Numbered from the stretch's first letter, positions 26,051-34,800 are shown. The stretch is DNA of 64,000 nt from Faecalicatena sp. Marseille-Q4148 (GCA_018228665.1 CP073692.1:1376046-1440045); one strand, 5' to 3'. Program-made: numbers and translations. Notes: generated by a model from the sequence alone, not told the origin.

Positions 26051-26810
26051 TCGTATTTTCACTCCATACGGTCAGAATGAACCCGTCTACATTATTGCCC
26101 GATACCTGATACAGTATATCTTCCGGCAATGTGACAAACATTTCCTCTGTACTCTGCCGCAGATAAGAAACGGATGCCGTCCATTCCTCCCCTTTTATTT
26201 CCAATGCCTTTTCCGGATACGGATACTGTCTGATCAGTTCAATATATTCTTCCAGGCAAATCGCATGTTCTTTCATAAACCTTGCATGCGGTACTCCTAC
26301 ATATCGAAAATGCCATGGTTCCCAGCCGATTTTTGTAACGTTTTCCTTCTCTTTTCCGTAGCGCTCTACAAACCCATATCTCGGTGCTTTCTCCCGGAAT
26401 TTTTGGCAGATTCCCTCATAAGGAAACTCCGGACAAATAAAATCCAGTTCTGTTGCCGCCTGTCCAACATCAATCGCAAGTCCTGTCTGATGCTCACTGT
26501 GATCCGGAAGCGCCACATACTTTCTTGTAAAACTTTCTCCGTGTTCCAGCAGCGCGTCTTCATAAATCTTTGTCTGCTCTTCAAATGAGCGGTAACCGCT
26601 GACGGGAATAATTTCTGCTTCTCCGCAAATCTCCCGAATAAGACATGCAAGCATCGAAGCCGCTCTGTTCCCGAGCAAAACTTCCGGATATCTGCTGTCT
26701 GCCGGAACAAGGCGCTGTACTGCATTCTGCCTTTTCAAAGCAAAGTCTTCATTTACAAGAATCAGATCTCCACGGTACACATCCTCTTTTCGAAAACACA
26801 CTTCTCTCAT
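26040..26810 (-). CDS. vanXY: VanXY(G)-type D,D-peptidase
   Basis: 256 residues from the ATG at 26810, 5 nt after AAGGAGG. Peptidase M15B zinc motif SEHQTGLAID (S105 to D114; zinc ligands H107, D114) and EPWHFRY (E164, H167). Flanking text such as VPVSGYRS, FTRKYVALP, PEFPYEGIC and the C-terminal VSGNNVDGF is close to VanXYG as I remember it. There is no signal peptide, as in cytosolic VanXY. The dipeptidase/carboxypeptidase would remove D-Ala-D-Ala and D-Ala-ended precursors so that D-Ala-D-Ser ends dominate. It starts 10 bp after the ligase stop. Confidence 0.88.
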   Translation of the reverse strand: MREVCFRKEDVYRGDLILVNEDFALKRQNAVQRLVPADSRYPEVLLGNRAASMLACLIREICGEAEIIPVSGYRSFEEQTKIYEDALLEHGESFTRKYVALPDHSEHQTGLAIDVGQAATELDFICPEFPYEGICQKFREKAPRYGFVERYGKEKENVTKIGWEPWHFRYVGVPHARFMKEHAICLEEYIELIRQYPYPEKALEIKGEEWTASVSYLRQSTEEMFVTLPEDILYQVSGNNVDGFILTVWSENTNGE

Positions 26811-26820
26811 CACATCCTCC

Positions 26821-27894
26821 TTACCGGCATTTGACAGATACCTGAATCAATTTGTCAAGAATCTCTGCAAATCCCATCCCGATTCCTTTCATCATGTTCG
26901 GATAACGGCTATGAGACGTAAATCCCGGAATCGTATTGACTTCATTAAAAATAAGTTCACGCTCCGGTGTCAGAAACATATCGACCCTGGCAAATCCGCT
27001 GCATCCAAGCGCCCGATAGATCCGCTTTGCCGTTTCCTGTATTTTACGCTCCGTCTCCTCATCAATTCTTGCCGGCATATGGATCTTAGATGTCTTTAAT
27101 GTATATTTTTCTGTATAATCAAAAAATCCTTCCGTCAGCTCAATCTCATCTGCACGTCCTGTCAGAAGTTCTTCGGTTCCGAGAACTGCACATCCTACTT
27201 CAAACCCTGCAATCGTCTCTTCTACAATCACTTCGTTGTCATGTGTGAAAGCATTTTCCATTGCATCAAACAATTCCGTTTCTTTATAAACTTTTGTAAT
27301 TCCAAAAGAAGATCCTGCACGAACTGGTTTCACAAAAACAGGATAGCTGATCTCCCGGATCTGCTCTTTGATTTTCAAAAGAAGTTCTGATTCGTGCTTT
27401 GCTTCCAACCACTGTGCTTTCGAAATCACAACTGCCTTTGGTGCGCGAATGCCTGCCTCTTCTGCCAGACGATGTGCTCTGTCTTTATCCATACAAATTG
27501 CCGAGGCCAGCATGCCGCATCCTATTACCGGAATTCCTGCAAGCTCCAGAATCCCCTGTACCGTTCCGTCTTCCCCATTTTTTCCGTGAAGCATCGGAAA
27601 TGCAGCGTCAATTTTTATCACCTGCATTTTTCCGTCTCTCCATTCCAGCACACCGTGATGACTTCTGTCCGGAGATATGACTGCCGGGCATAACTCCTCT
27701 TCCTGCTTATGCCAACTATCATCCAGCAGTCTGTCTAAAGCTCCGGAATATCGATACCATTTTCCCTCTCTTGTGATCCCGATTCGGATCACCTCATATG
27801 TTTTTTCATCTAAATGACTAAGTACTGCATGTGCAGACTGTAATGAAACCGGATATTCTGTAGAACAGCCTCCGAATAATACTGCTATTTTCAT
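26821..27894 (-). CDS. vanG: VanG-type D-alanine--D-serine ligase
   Basis: 357 residues, ATP-grasp D-Ala-D-X ligase. FGGCSTEYPVSLQSA (7-21), HGKNGEDGTVQGILELAGIPV (103-123), KPVRAGSSFGITKV (189-202), FFDYTEKYTLKTSKIHMPARI (257-277) and NEVNTIPGFTSHSRYPNMMKGIG (317-339) read almost as VanG. The omega-loop EKY (262-264) is typical of VanC/E/G D-Ser ligases. The product, D-Ala-D-Ser, replaces D-Ala-D-Ala in lipid II and lowers vancomycin affinity. AAGGAGG precedes the ATG, right beside a 13-bp palindrome. A housekeeping Ddl is the alternative, but the neighbours argue against it. Confidence 0.9.
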   Translation of the reverse strand: MKIAVLFGGCSTEYPVSLQSAHAVLSHLDEKTYEVIRIGITREGKWYRYSGALDRLLDDSWHKQEEELCPAVISPDRSHHGVLEWRDGKMQVIKIDAAFPMLHGKNGEDGTVQGILELAGIPVIGCGMLASAICMDKDRAHRLAEEAGIRAPKAVVISKAQWLEAKHESELLLKIKEQIREISYPVFVKPVRAGSSFGITKVYKETELFDAMENAFTHDNEVIVEETIAGFEVGCAVLGTEELLTGRADEIELTEGFFDYTEKYTLKTSKIHMPARIDEETERKIQETAKRIYRALGCSGFARVDMFLTPERELIFNEVNTIPGFTSHSRYPNMMKGIGMGFAEILDKLIQVSVKCR

Positions 27895-27909
27895 AAAATA
27901 AAAACCTCC

Positions 27910-27942
27910 TTACTTTTGATAACATGATTTTATCAAAAGTAA
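27910..27942. promoter_or_regulatory. Perfect 13-bp palindrome abutting the vanG ribosome binding site
   Basis: TTACTTTTGATAA (27910-27922) and TTATCAAAAGTAA (27930-27942) are exact complements with a 7-bp spacer. On the minus strand the second arm runs directly into GGAGG of the vanG ligase. It could be an operator for VanR or another regulator, or an mRNA hairpin beside the ribosome site. There is no T-run, so it is not a terminator. A TTGACC -35-like box lies just upstream at 27948-27953. Confidence 0.7.
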
Positions 27943-28006
27943 AGAGGTCAATTTTTCGTTTCTCCTCACAGATATAATACAAATTTCTCCGTAAATTCTT
28001 TAGATT

Positions 28007-29146
28007 TTATGAAGATGCCCCGAAGCTTCCGGTTTCACCGCAAGGCAGCTGAATCTCAAACCGAATCACTTCCTCAGCGCTGTAGGCTGTGATTGTTCCG
28101 CCATGCAGTTCCACAATCTCTTTGGCAATCGCAAGACCGAGACCGGCACCTCCGCTCTTCGTCGTCCTTGCAGTGTCCAGCCGATAGAATTGTTCAAAAA
28201 TTCTTGACAGCTTCTCCGGCGGGATCGTTACACCACGGTTTGTACAGGTAATGCAAAGCATTCCTTTCTGATCTTTAGCATAGTTTACCGAAAATACGAT
28301 TTCTTCATCTTCATAACTGTAGTTGACTGCATTTCGCAGCAGATTGTCAAATACTCGCTGCAGTTTTCCGGCATCGCAGACGATCATCACATCTCTCGGT
28401 GCATCAAGCCGGCATGTCAGATGTTTCTCATCCAACATAGGCTGAAATTCAAATGTCAGCTGCTCAAGCATCCGCGTCAGATTCACACGGCTTTTCTCAA
28501 GCGTAAGGTTGGACAAATTAAATCTCGTAATCTCAAAAAATTCATTGATAAGATCCTCAAGCCGCTCTGCTTTCTCAAGCGTAATAGATAAATATTTCTC
28601 TCTTAACTCTTCCGAAATCTGCTGTTCGTCCCGCAGCAGAGTCAAATAACCGATCACAGAAGTGAGCGGAGTTTTTAAATCATGGGCCAGATAAACGATC
28701 AAATCATTCTTCCTCTGTTCTGCCTCTTTTGCCGCTCTGGCATTTCGGTCCACAGCGGACTTTACTTTATTCAAATGCATTTCTGCATCCCGCAGATCCG
28801 GAGACAGCTCAATCATCTCTCCCTGTTCTTTGTAAATACTCTCCACACCTGTAAGTACATCGATCAGATACTGAAACGGTTTCCGTAAATACCACAATAC
28901 CATGAGCAGATATCCCACCATCATACATAAAATAAAAAACAGTTCAATCCGCATCTCAATCCATTTCAGAAAATCGTACAGTGGACCCGGATACCATGTA
29001 ATCGAAGAAACCACTGCCATCATAAAGAGATATCCGGCAAACATCAAAATCGGAAAGCCGATCATCCCTGCAATTAATTTCACCAGATATCTTCGGAAAA
29101 TCCGATAGACCGACTGACGTACTGTATTACTTTCTTTCTTACTCAA
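28007..29146 (-). CDS. vanS: VanS-type sensor histidine kinase
   Basis: 379 residues. Two membrane helices (about 22-48 and 66-86) enclose a short outside loop with little room for a sensor domain, as in VanS. A HAMP-like linker, H-box YLAHDLKTPLTSVIGY (His near 153), N-box FDNLLRNAVNYS, and G-boxes GGAGLGLAIAKEIVELHGG follow. EITRFNLSNLTLEKSRVNL resembles VanS closely. It overlaps vanR by 8 bp, so the pair is co-translated. It would sense glycopeptide or cell-wall stress and phosphorylate VanR. The gap of 112 bp to the ligase holds a separate control region. Confidence 0.87.
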   Translation of the reverse strand: MSKKESNTVRQSVYRIFRRYLVKLIAGMIGFPILMFAGYLFMMAVVSSITWYPGPLYDFLKWIEMRIELFFILCMMVGYLLMVLWYLRKPFQYLIDVLTGVESIYKEQGEMIELSPDLRDAEMHLNKVKSAVDRNARAAKEAEQRKNDLIVYLAHDLKTPLTSVIGYLTLLRDEQQISEELREKYLSITLEKAERLEDLINEFFEITRFNLSNLTLEKSRVNLTRMLEQLTFEFQPMLDEKHLTCRLDAPRDVMIVCDAGKLQRVFDNLLRNAVNYSYEDEEIVFSVNYAKDQKGMLCITCTNRGVTIPPEKLSRIFEQFYRLDTARTTKSGGAGLGLAIAKEIVELHGGTITAYSAEEVIRFEIQLPCGETGSFGASS

Positions 29147-29843
29147 TCTGATACCCCACTCCCCACACAGTTTTTATAAACTTCGGATTCCGCGCCGGTT
29201 CATGCAGTTTCTCCCTGATTCTCCCGATATGCGCCATAACCGTATTGTTATTGTCATAATATTTTTCGCCCCAGATTGCTTCAAACAATTCTTCAGACGC
29301 CACCACCTTCCCGCGGTGTTCACAAAGGTACCAGAGAATTTCAAATTCCAGCGGCGTCAGCGGCACTTCTTTTCCATACAGTGTACACTTATGCGTTTCT
29401 TTATTAATCAATAAGCCACGAATATCATACTCCTGCTCCTGCTCTTCTGTTTGTTTGGACTGTTCTGCCTGATTATACCTCTTATACCGGCGAAGCTGAG
29501 TCTTCACGCGTGCAATGACTTCCAGCGGATTGAATGGTTTCAGAATATAATCATCTGCACCGATCGTCAGCCCCATAATCTTGTCCGCATCTGCCACCTT
29601 TGCTGTCAGCATGATGACCGGATAAAAATGTTCCTCGCGGATCTTCTGGCAGATTCGAAACCCGTCAATATCCGGTAGCATCACATCTAAAATTGCCAGA
29701 TCAAGCTTCGTTGTGCGAATACACTCAAGCGCATCTGCTCCATTATAGAATTTATGGATCAAAAACCCGTCATTACCGAGATACAGCTCCAGAAGATCTG
29801 CAATCTCCTTTTCATCATCTACAATTAAAATATGTTCTTTCAT
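29139..29843 (-). CDS. vanR: VanR-type OmpR-family response regulator
   Basis: 234 residues from the ATG at 29843, with AGGAGA 8 nt upstream; the in-frame ATG at 29864 would include that site. Receiver domain (about 1-115): acidic pocket VDDEKE, phospho-acceptor D in DLAILDVMLPD (about 52), switch T in MLTAK, K in DDYILKPF. C-terminal winged helix (about 135-234) with LTPLEFEILWYL and IKTVWGVGYQIE. The sequence is VanR-like throughout. First gene of the van-type cluster, with its own promoter at 29874-29902. Confidence 0.88.
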   Translation of the reverse strand: MKEHILIVDDEKEIADLLELYLGNDGFLIHKFYNGADALECIRTTKLDLAILDVMLPDIDGFRICQKIREEHFYPVIMLTAKVADADKIMGLTIGADDYILKPFNPLEVIARVKTQLRRYKRYNQAEQSKQTEEQEQEYDIRGLLINKETHKCTLYGKEVPLTPLEFEILWYLCEHRGKVVASEELFEAIWGEKYYDNNNTVMAHIGRIREKLHEPARNPKFIKTVWGVGYQIE

Positions 29844-29873
29844 GTTCTTTCTCCTGTAAGACATTCTTTATTT

Positions 29874-29902
29874 ATTATACAAAACTCTCTTTGGAAATAC
29901 AA
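29874..29902 (-). promoter_or_regulatory. Promoter of vanR-vanS
   Basis: On the minus strand TTGTAT (29897-29902), 17 bp, TATAAT (29874-29879). yqeY reads away from the same intergenic region, where a plus-strand TATAAT lies at 29935-29940. Confidence 0.65.
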
Positions 29903-29973
29903 TCTTCTCTCTGGTATTCTGCCTGACTTTTGTGTATAATAAAACTATTCAGAAATGTTAGGAGGAATACATC

Positions 29974-30420
29974 ATGAGTATGACAGATAAAGTAAGAAGC
30001 GCTATGGTAGCAGCGATGAAGGCAAGTGATAAAGAGACAAAGGAATCCCTTTCTCTTCTCTTATCTGCCCTTAAGAACAAAGCCATCGACAAGCGTGCAG
30101 ATCTGACGGAAGAGGAAGAAGTTCAGGTCGTATTAAAAGAGATTAAACAGACAAAGGAAACTTTAGAATTAACTCCTGAAGACCGGGCAGACATCATCAA
30201 CGAATGCAGACAGCGCATCCAGGTGCTTGAACAGTTTGCTCCAAAGATGATGGACGAAGCTGAGATTCGTCAGATCATTGACGAGACATTACAGGAAGTT
30301 CAGATAGAAGCTCCGACCGCGAAAGACAAAGGCAAGATTATGAAAGTCCTGATGCCAAAAGTCAAAGGCAAAGCAGATGGCAAGCTTGTGAACGAAATTC
30401 TCATGTCTTATTTCCAGTAA
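29974..30420 (+). CDS. yqeY: GatB/YqeY domain protein
   Basis: 148 residues, almost entirely the YqeY domain: MTDKVRSAMVAAMKASDKETKESLSLLLSALKNKAIDKR, then a GatB-tail-like C-terminal half (MDEAEIRQIIDETL, GKIMKVLMPKVKGKADGKLVNEIL). The domain also ends GatB of tRNA amidotransferase, but stand-alone YqeY has no proven activity; a role with tRNA is inferred. AGGAGG lies 8 nt before the ATG. It is a single-gene unit between divergent van genes and converging glycosyltransferases, closed by a strong terminator. Confidence 0.93.
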   Translation: MSMTDKVRSAMVAAMKASDKETKESLSLLLSALKNKAIDKRADLTEEEEVQVVLKEIKQTKETLELTPEDRADIINECRQRIQVLEQFAPKMMDEAEIRQIIDETLQEVQIEAPTAKDKGKIMKVLMPKVKGKADGKLVNEILMSYFQ

Positions 30421-30428
30421 AAATATTG

Positions 30429-30466
30429 GGGACAGCATTTTCCACGAATGAATGCTGTCCCTTTTT
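30429..30466 (+). terminator. Intrinsic terminator after yqeY
   Basis: GGGACAGCATT (30429-30439) pairs with AATGCTGTCCC (30451-30461) around an 11-nt loop, followed by TTTTT. Confidence 0.9.
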
Positions 30467-30481
30467 ATTGCAGTATATTTT

Positions 30482-31561
30482 TTACGATAATTCCATATTC
30501 TTATGACAATTCTGTTTCAGACAAACCTCCCGGGCTTCGCTTTTTCTTTCCCGATCTGCATTGAGTTTCTCATAGAAATGATATAATTTCTTTGCCTGAC
30601 ACATCACATCCCGCTCTTCGGCACATTTCCGGCCCTGCTGTGTCAGATCCGGAAGGGTTCCATTCAGAATCTCAGGAATCTTTTCCCGAAAATCTTTTAG
30701 ATTCGTTCCTTTATATACATCCTTTCCATTGATCAGCCAGTCATCATACACCGGGATCGTCCTTAAAAGTACCGGGATCTCAGATGCCAGCGCCTCCAAA
30801 ACAACAATTCCCTCTGTTTCTTCATAAGATGGAAAGAAAAACAAATCGCAGCTGCTGTATGCCATCTGCAGTTCTTCTTTCGGCAGATATCCCATAAAAT
30901 GCAGATTCGGCAGCTTCTTATGGACAGCTTCCCTTACTTTTTTCGGAATCTGACTGTCCGGTGTATATCCAAACCAGAGAAACTGGTACTCCGGCATCTG
31001 TTCTGCCAGAGCCACAAAATCCAGAATTCCTTTCCGCTCAAAATAAAGCCCTACCGACATAATCAGTTTTTCTTCTGCTCCAAATCCGTATTTTCTGCGA
31101 AATAAAATTCTTGCAGCTTCATTTTTCTGAAAAAGATTCGTGTCTACTCCGTTGGAGATTGCTTCAATTTCATTGTCAATCCCATATCCTTTCAACAGCG
31201 ACTTGGAATATTCTGTCGGTGTCAAAATCAAGTCCCCGGTCTTATAGCATTTTGTAATCCACTTTCGAAACAATGGGGAAATCACATTCGATCCAATAAA
31301 CGAATTGCGAAAATCTTCCTCCGTAGAATGTGCATGATAGACTACTTTTTTTCCTTGCCGTTTTGCCCGTTTCGCCATTCGGTAATCACTTGGAAAAATG
31401 GTATTAATATGTACAATATCATACGAATCTGACGGATCCATTGTCACACTGGCGCCATTTCTCCTAAGAGATTCTTCTTGCATGACCATAGCGCGCCCAA
31501 CACCGCTCTTTAAAACGACCTGCCTGTTCTTTGCATATAACAAAACTTTCATATTCTTCAT
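30482..31561 (-). CDS. Glycosyltransferase family 4 protein
   Basis: 359 residues, GT-B fold. N-terminal acceptor half (LLYAKNRQVVLKSGVGRAM; YDIVHINTIFPSDY), then SNGVDTNLF and a C-terminal nucleotide-sugar half with FFPSYEETEGIVVLEALASEIPVL, the E-x7-E-like motif of GT4. It starts inside the preceding glycosyltransferase gene (98-bp overlap) with AAGAAGG before the ATG at 31561. With its two upstream partners it probably forms a membrane-lipid or surface-glycan unit. Sugar and acceptor are unknown. Confidence 0.85.
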   Translation of the reverse strand: MKNMKVLLYAKNRQVVLKSGVGRAMVMQEESLRRNGASVTMDPSDSYDIVHINTIFPSDYRMAKRAKRQGKKVVYHAHSTEEDFRNSFIGSNVISPLFRKWITKCYKTGDLILTPTEYSKSLLKGYGIDNEIEAISNGVDTNLFQKNEAARILFRRKYGFGAEEKLIMSVGLYFERKGILDFVALAEQMPEYQFLWFGYTPDSQIPKKVREAVHKKLPNLHFMGYLPKEELQMAYSSCDLFFFPSYEETEGIVVLEALASEIPVLLRTIPVYDDWLINGKDVYKGTNLKDFREKIPEILNGTLPDLTQQGRKCAEERDVMCQAKKLYHFYEKLNADRERKSEAREVCLKQNCHKNMELS

Positions 31562-32714
31562 ACCTTCTTTTCAATAATGTGTGATAATAACAGCTCTCTA
31601 CCCTTGTTCCGAACCGCTTTGTTCCAAATTCCTCTGCAATCTGACGGCTTCTTATGACTGCATTTTCATATACGTTTTTCTGATCAATCAGCGTCACAAT
31701 CCCTGCCGCAAATTCTTCCAGTGTTTCATAAGCAAATCCATTTTTCCCCTCTTCCAGCACACCATCCAGACAATCGTCTTTCCTGCAGACAAGAGGAAGA
31801 CCGCTTGCCATCGCTTCAATATAAGTAAGTCCCTGTGTCTCGCTTGTGGAAGCACATACAAAAATATCTGCCATCTGATAGTAGTCTTTCGTTTCCTCCG
31901 GTAAAACCATTCCTGTAAACCGCACGGATCCTTCAATTCCAAGCTCCCTTGCTGTTTTCTCAAGACTCTCTCTTGCCGGTCCGCCTCCCACGATCATCAG
32001 AATCACATCTTTCCTCGTCTTCAAAAGCTCCTGCATTCCGAAGAGCAGTTCTTCAATCCGCTTCTCAAATCCAAGCCGTCCAAGACTTAAAATCACTTTC
32101 TTCTCTTCTTCAATCCCGTACTTCTCACGAATCGCCTTTGAAACGATATCATTTTCTTTCTCCATAAATTTTTGTATTTCTATTCCAGACGGAATAACTG
32201 TAATATCCTGCTCCATTTCATATTCCCGCAGCGTTTTCTCGACTTTTTTTGTAGGTGCGATAATCATATTCACCGGCTTTAACCTCATCCGCATCCAGTT
32301 CCCAAGAGCTGCGCGGCCAATGGATTTTCCTATCGGAACATATTCCGTATATTGTTCATATAATGTGTGATATGTATGAATCAGCACTGCACCGGTCTCT
32401 TTGGCAATTCGTTTCGCATACCCAAAAGTAAAAAATTCACACTGGCTGTGGATCACATCCGGTTTCCATGCAATCAACTCCCGCACATATTCGCTGCCCC
32501 GTGATACCGGAATCCGGATATCCGGATAAATACCGGAAGGCACAGACATAATATAGTACACATTTTCTTTCCGGTAAGAAACACAGCTATTGGATACTGT
32601 CAGAATCTTTACTTCATGTCCCTGGGCTGTCAGTTCCCGCTCCAGATTTTTTACAGATGTAACAACACCGTTAATGGTTGCCTCAAATAAATCACTTGTA
32701 ATTAAAATTTTCAT
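31464..32714 (-). CDS. Glycosyltransferase family 4 protein (diacylglycerol-glycosyltransferase-like)
   Basis: 416 residues from the ATG at 32714, which has GAGGAAAAAGG upstream; the frame is open a further 81 codons but without family sequence, and it overlaps the TVP38 gene. MKILITSDLFEATINGVVTSVKNLERELTAQGHEVKILT is typical of GT4 enzymes such as 1,2-diacylglycerol 3-glucosyltransferases; GGGPARESLEKTARELG and FVCASTSETQGLTYIEAMASGLPLV mark the donor half. Likely membrane-associated on the inner face. The last about 30 codons overlap the next gene, an unusually long overlap. Confidence 0.87.
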   Translation of the reverse strand: MKILITSDLFEATINGVVTSVKNLERELTAQGHEVKILTVSNSCVSYRKENVYYIMSVPSGIYPDIRIPVSRGSEYVRELIAWKPDVIHSQCEFFTFGYAKRIAKETGAVLIHTYHTLYEQYTEYVPIGKSIGRAALGNWMRMRLKPVNMIIAPTKKVEKTLREYEMEQDITVIPSGIEIQKFMEKENDIVSKAIREKYGIEEEKKVILSLGRLGFEKRIEELLFGMQELLKTRKDVILMIVGGGPARESLEKTARELGIEGSVRFTGMVLPEETKDYYQMADIFVCASTSETQGLTYIEAMASGLPLVCRKDDCLDGVLEEGKNGFAYETLEEFAAGIVTLIDQKNVYENAVIRSRQIAEEFGTKRFGTRVESCYYHTLLKRRYEEYESFVICKEQAGRFKERCWARYGHARRIS

Positions 32715-32740
32715 ACCTTTTTCCTCTCTTCCTTCTGACA

Positions 32741-33337
32741 CTACCCAAGTAAGCCTGATAAAAATCCTCCCGCATAAACAAGTGCCATGCTGTATGCTGC
32801 AATCGAAGCCGGCTTGCCAAGCAGGATGATAGCGGAAAATTTCTTCCAGGACATTTTCGTTAAACCTGCAATCATGCAGAGCACATCGTCCGGTGCACAT
32901 GGGAAGAAAATCGCCGCAGCAAAAAATTTGTCGAATTTTTTCCCCTTTTCCAACCATGTAATATATTTATTGTACGTTTCTTCCTTCACAAAGAATTTCA
33001 CAAGACACTGACCATATCGGCGGGCCAGATAAAAGTTAATACAGGAACCTGCCACAATGCCAATGTAGTTATAAAGCAGTCCGTACCATGGACCAAACAC
33101 AACAACTCCCACCGCACATGTAATTCCGCCCGGAATGACCGGAACAACAACCTGTACCATTTGAATGATCATAAACGTAACCGGTCCCCATATACCACCC
33201 CGGCTTACCAGTTCTTCCATCATCGCTCTATCTGTAAAAATTCCGCTTTTCAATCCGTAAATGACAAATGAAATCATAGCTGCCGTACATAATATCGTAA
33301 CGATATTGACTGCCCTTCTAAATCCTTTTTTCTCCAT
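32741..33337 (-). CDS. TVP38/TMEM64 (DedA-like) membrane protein
   Basis: 198 residues from the ATG at 33337 (GGAGG 9 nt upstream). About five or six helices with the SNARE-associated/DedA signature: VVVPVIPGGITCAVGVVVFGPWYGLLYNYIGIVAGSCINFYLARRYG (about 65-110) and AAIFFPCAPDDVLCMIAGLTKMSWKKF (about 140-165). DedA-superfamily proteins are scramblases or transporters for membrane lipids such as undecaprenyl phosphate. It is 26 bp before the two glycosyltransferases, suggesting lipid glycosylation plus lipid movement. Confidence 0.87.
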   Translation of the reverse strand: MEKKGFRRAVNIVTILCTAAMISFVIYGLKSGIFTDRAMMEELVSRGGIWGPVTFMIIQMVQVVVPVIPGGITCAVGVVVFGPWYGLLYNYIGIVAGSCINFYLARRYGQCLVKFFVKEETYNKYITWLEKGKKFDKFFAAAIFFPCAPDDVLCMIAGLTKMSWKKFSAIILLGKPASIAAYSMALVYAGGFLSGLLG

Positions 33338-33488
33338 GTCTTTTCCTCCCATCGCTGTCATTTTTCTTCTTTTGTTTCCTTTTCTTATCTGCTTTTATCA
33401 TACAGGAGCAAAATTAAAATCCATGAATGGAATTATTAAGACTTTTTAAATATTTGGCGTGAATTTCTGATGATTTTCTTTAGATAAC

Positions 33489-33517
33489 AAAAAAAGGACT
33501 ATGATTTCTCATAGTCC
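33489..33517 (-). terminator. Intrinsic terminator after the PrsA-like gene
   Basis: On the minus strand GGACTATGA (33509-33517) pairs with TCATAGTCC (33496-33504), loop GAAA, followed by seven T (33489-33495). Confidence 0.9.
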
Positions 33518-33540
33518 CATTCATAAACATGTTTTGTTTT

Positions 33541-34638
33541 CTATTCTTCTGTCGTGTCTGTACTTTCCTCAGCGTTTCCGGTATCTGCACTGTCTGCGTC
33601 TGCATTTTCTGCATCCGCCTCTTCCGTCTTAAGCGTTACTCCCTGCTTTTCAAAGTCAAGCTTCTCCAAAAGTTTCTTATCTTCTGTAATGTCAGCTTCT
33701 TTCTCCCAGCCTTCGTATACTTCTTTGAATTTCTCCTGCTTGCGTTCCTGTACAATTGTTTCTTTTCGCTGATCTGTTGCGTCCCGATCCAGTTCACTTG
33801 TTACACGGCCAACATAGTAACCACTGTCTGACTCAAATACATCTGTTGTTCCGCCCACTTTTAATTCATTCAGCTGTTTTACCATATCTTCTGTCGGCGC
33901 TGTCGTACCTTCTCCAAATGAAGAATCTACTGCTGAATATCCGTTTTTCTCTGCAAATGCCTCAAAATCTTTTTCATTTTTGACACTCTTTGCAAATGCT
34001 TCCGCTTCCTTCTTCAGATCCTTTTTCTCTTCCGCTGTCATTGTCTCAGTTGTTCCATCCTCTTTCGTCTTTGTAAAAGAGAAAAGTACATACTGCATTC
34101 CTTTGCGTCTTGCCTCATCATCAGAAACTTCCGTATCTGCTTTTGCAGTAATTGCATCATGCATCTTCTTCTGCTCTGTCATAAGTGTAAGAAGACGTTC
34201 CACTGTCTCCTCATCTCCTGAAACCGCCTCCAGATCTTCTTCCTTATTGGCTTTTACAAACTCTTCGGCAGCTTTCTTAATCTTTTCCTTCTCTGCTTCT
34301 GTCAGAGTGATTTCGTATTCGTCCATATGATCTTCCAGAACGCACATCTGTTTCAGCAGCTCTACAGATGTCTCTTTCATAGACTGCTCATATGTTTTCC
34401 CTTCACCGACTTCTGCAGACCACATCGCATCAATGCCGCCCATCATCTGTGCATAATTTGTCTCATAAACACCCTGCTGATAGCGCACATAGAAATTTAA
34501 AAGTCCCATTGTGATCTCTGTATCGTCTACTTTTGCAATAACTTTATCTGCATTCACTGTCCCGCAGCCAGTAACACCTGAAATCGCCAGCGCTGCTGCT
34601 GCCGCAAGTACTGCTGCTCTTTTCTTTAAGCCTTTCAT
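33541..34638 (-). CDS. prsA: PrsA-like foldase lipoprotein
   Basis: 365 residues. Lipoprotein signal with hydrophobic core AVLAAAAALAIS and lipobox Cys C25 (VTGC). SurA/PrsA-type N-domain follows (VIAKVDDTEITMGLLNFYVRYQQG, about 33-55), then a Lys/Glu-rich helical part and a parvulin-like region (about 180-290: MQYVLFSFTKTKEDG, SFGEGTTAPTEDMVKQLNELKVGGTTDVFESDSGYYVGRV). The tail after residue 330 is acidic and low-complexity (DAENADADSADTGNAEESTDTTEE). It would help exported proteins fold on the outer face of the membrane. The parvulin part is divergent, so isomerase activity is uncertain. Confidence 0.85.
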   Translation of the reverse strand: MKGLKKRAAVLAAAAALAISGVTGCGTVNADKVIAKVDDTEITMGLLNFYVRYQQGVYETNYAQMMGGIDAMWSAEVGEGKTYEQSMKETSVELLKQMCVLEDHMDEYEITLTEAEKEKIKKAAEEFVKANKEEDLEAVSGDEETVERLLTLMTEQKKMHDAITAKADTEVSDDEARRKGMQYVLFSFTKTKEDGTTETMTAEEKKDLKKEAEAFAKSVKNEKDFEAFAEKNGYSAVDSSFGEGTTAPTEDMVKQLNELKVGGTTDVFESDSGYYVGRVTSELDRDATDQRKETIVQERKQEKFKEVYEGWEKEADITEDKKLLEKLDFEKQGVTLKTEEADAENADADSADTGNAEESTDTTEE

Positions 34639-34669
34639 CTTCTTCCTCCTGATACTTAGTAACTATCCT

Positions 34670-34698
34670 ATTATAGTCCTTTTTCTTATGAGTATCAA
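34670..34698 (-). promoter_or_regulatory. Sigma-A promoter of the PrsA-like gene
   Basis: On the minus strand TTGATA (34693-34698), 17 bp, TATAAT (34670-34675). Confidence 0.75.
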
Positions 34699-34800
34699 TG
34701 CTTATCACAAATTTTTCACGTTTGCAATATGGAAATGTGATAAAAACTTATAGAGCTTCGGTACATTCACTTAAAGCAATTTTCTTCATTCTCACGCTTC

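Noticed and set aside
32715..32957. 81-codon N-terminal extension of the first glycosyltransferase
   Set aside because: It overlaps the TVP38 gene, has Cys-rich non-family sequence, and the ATG at 32714 has a good ribosome site.
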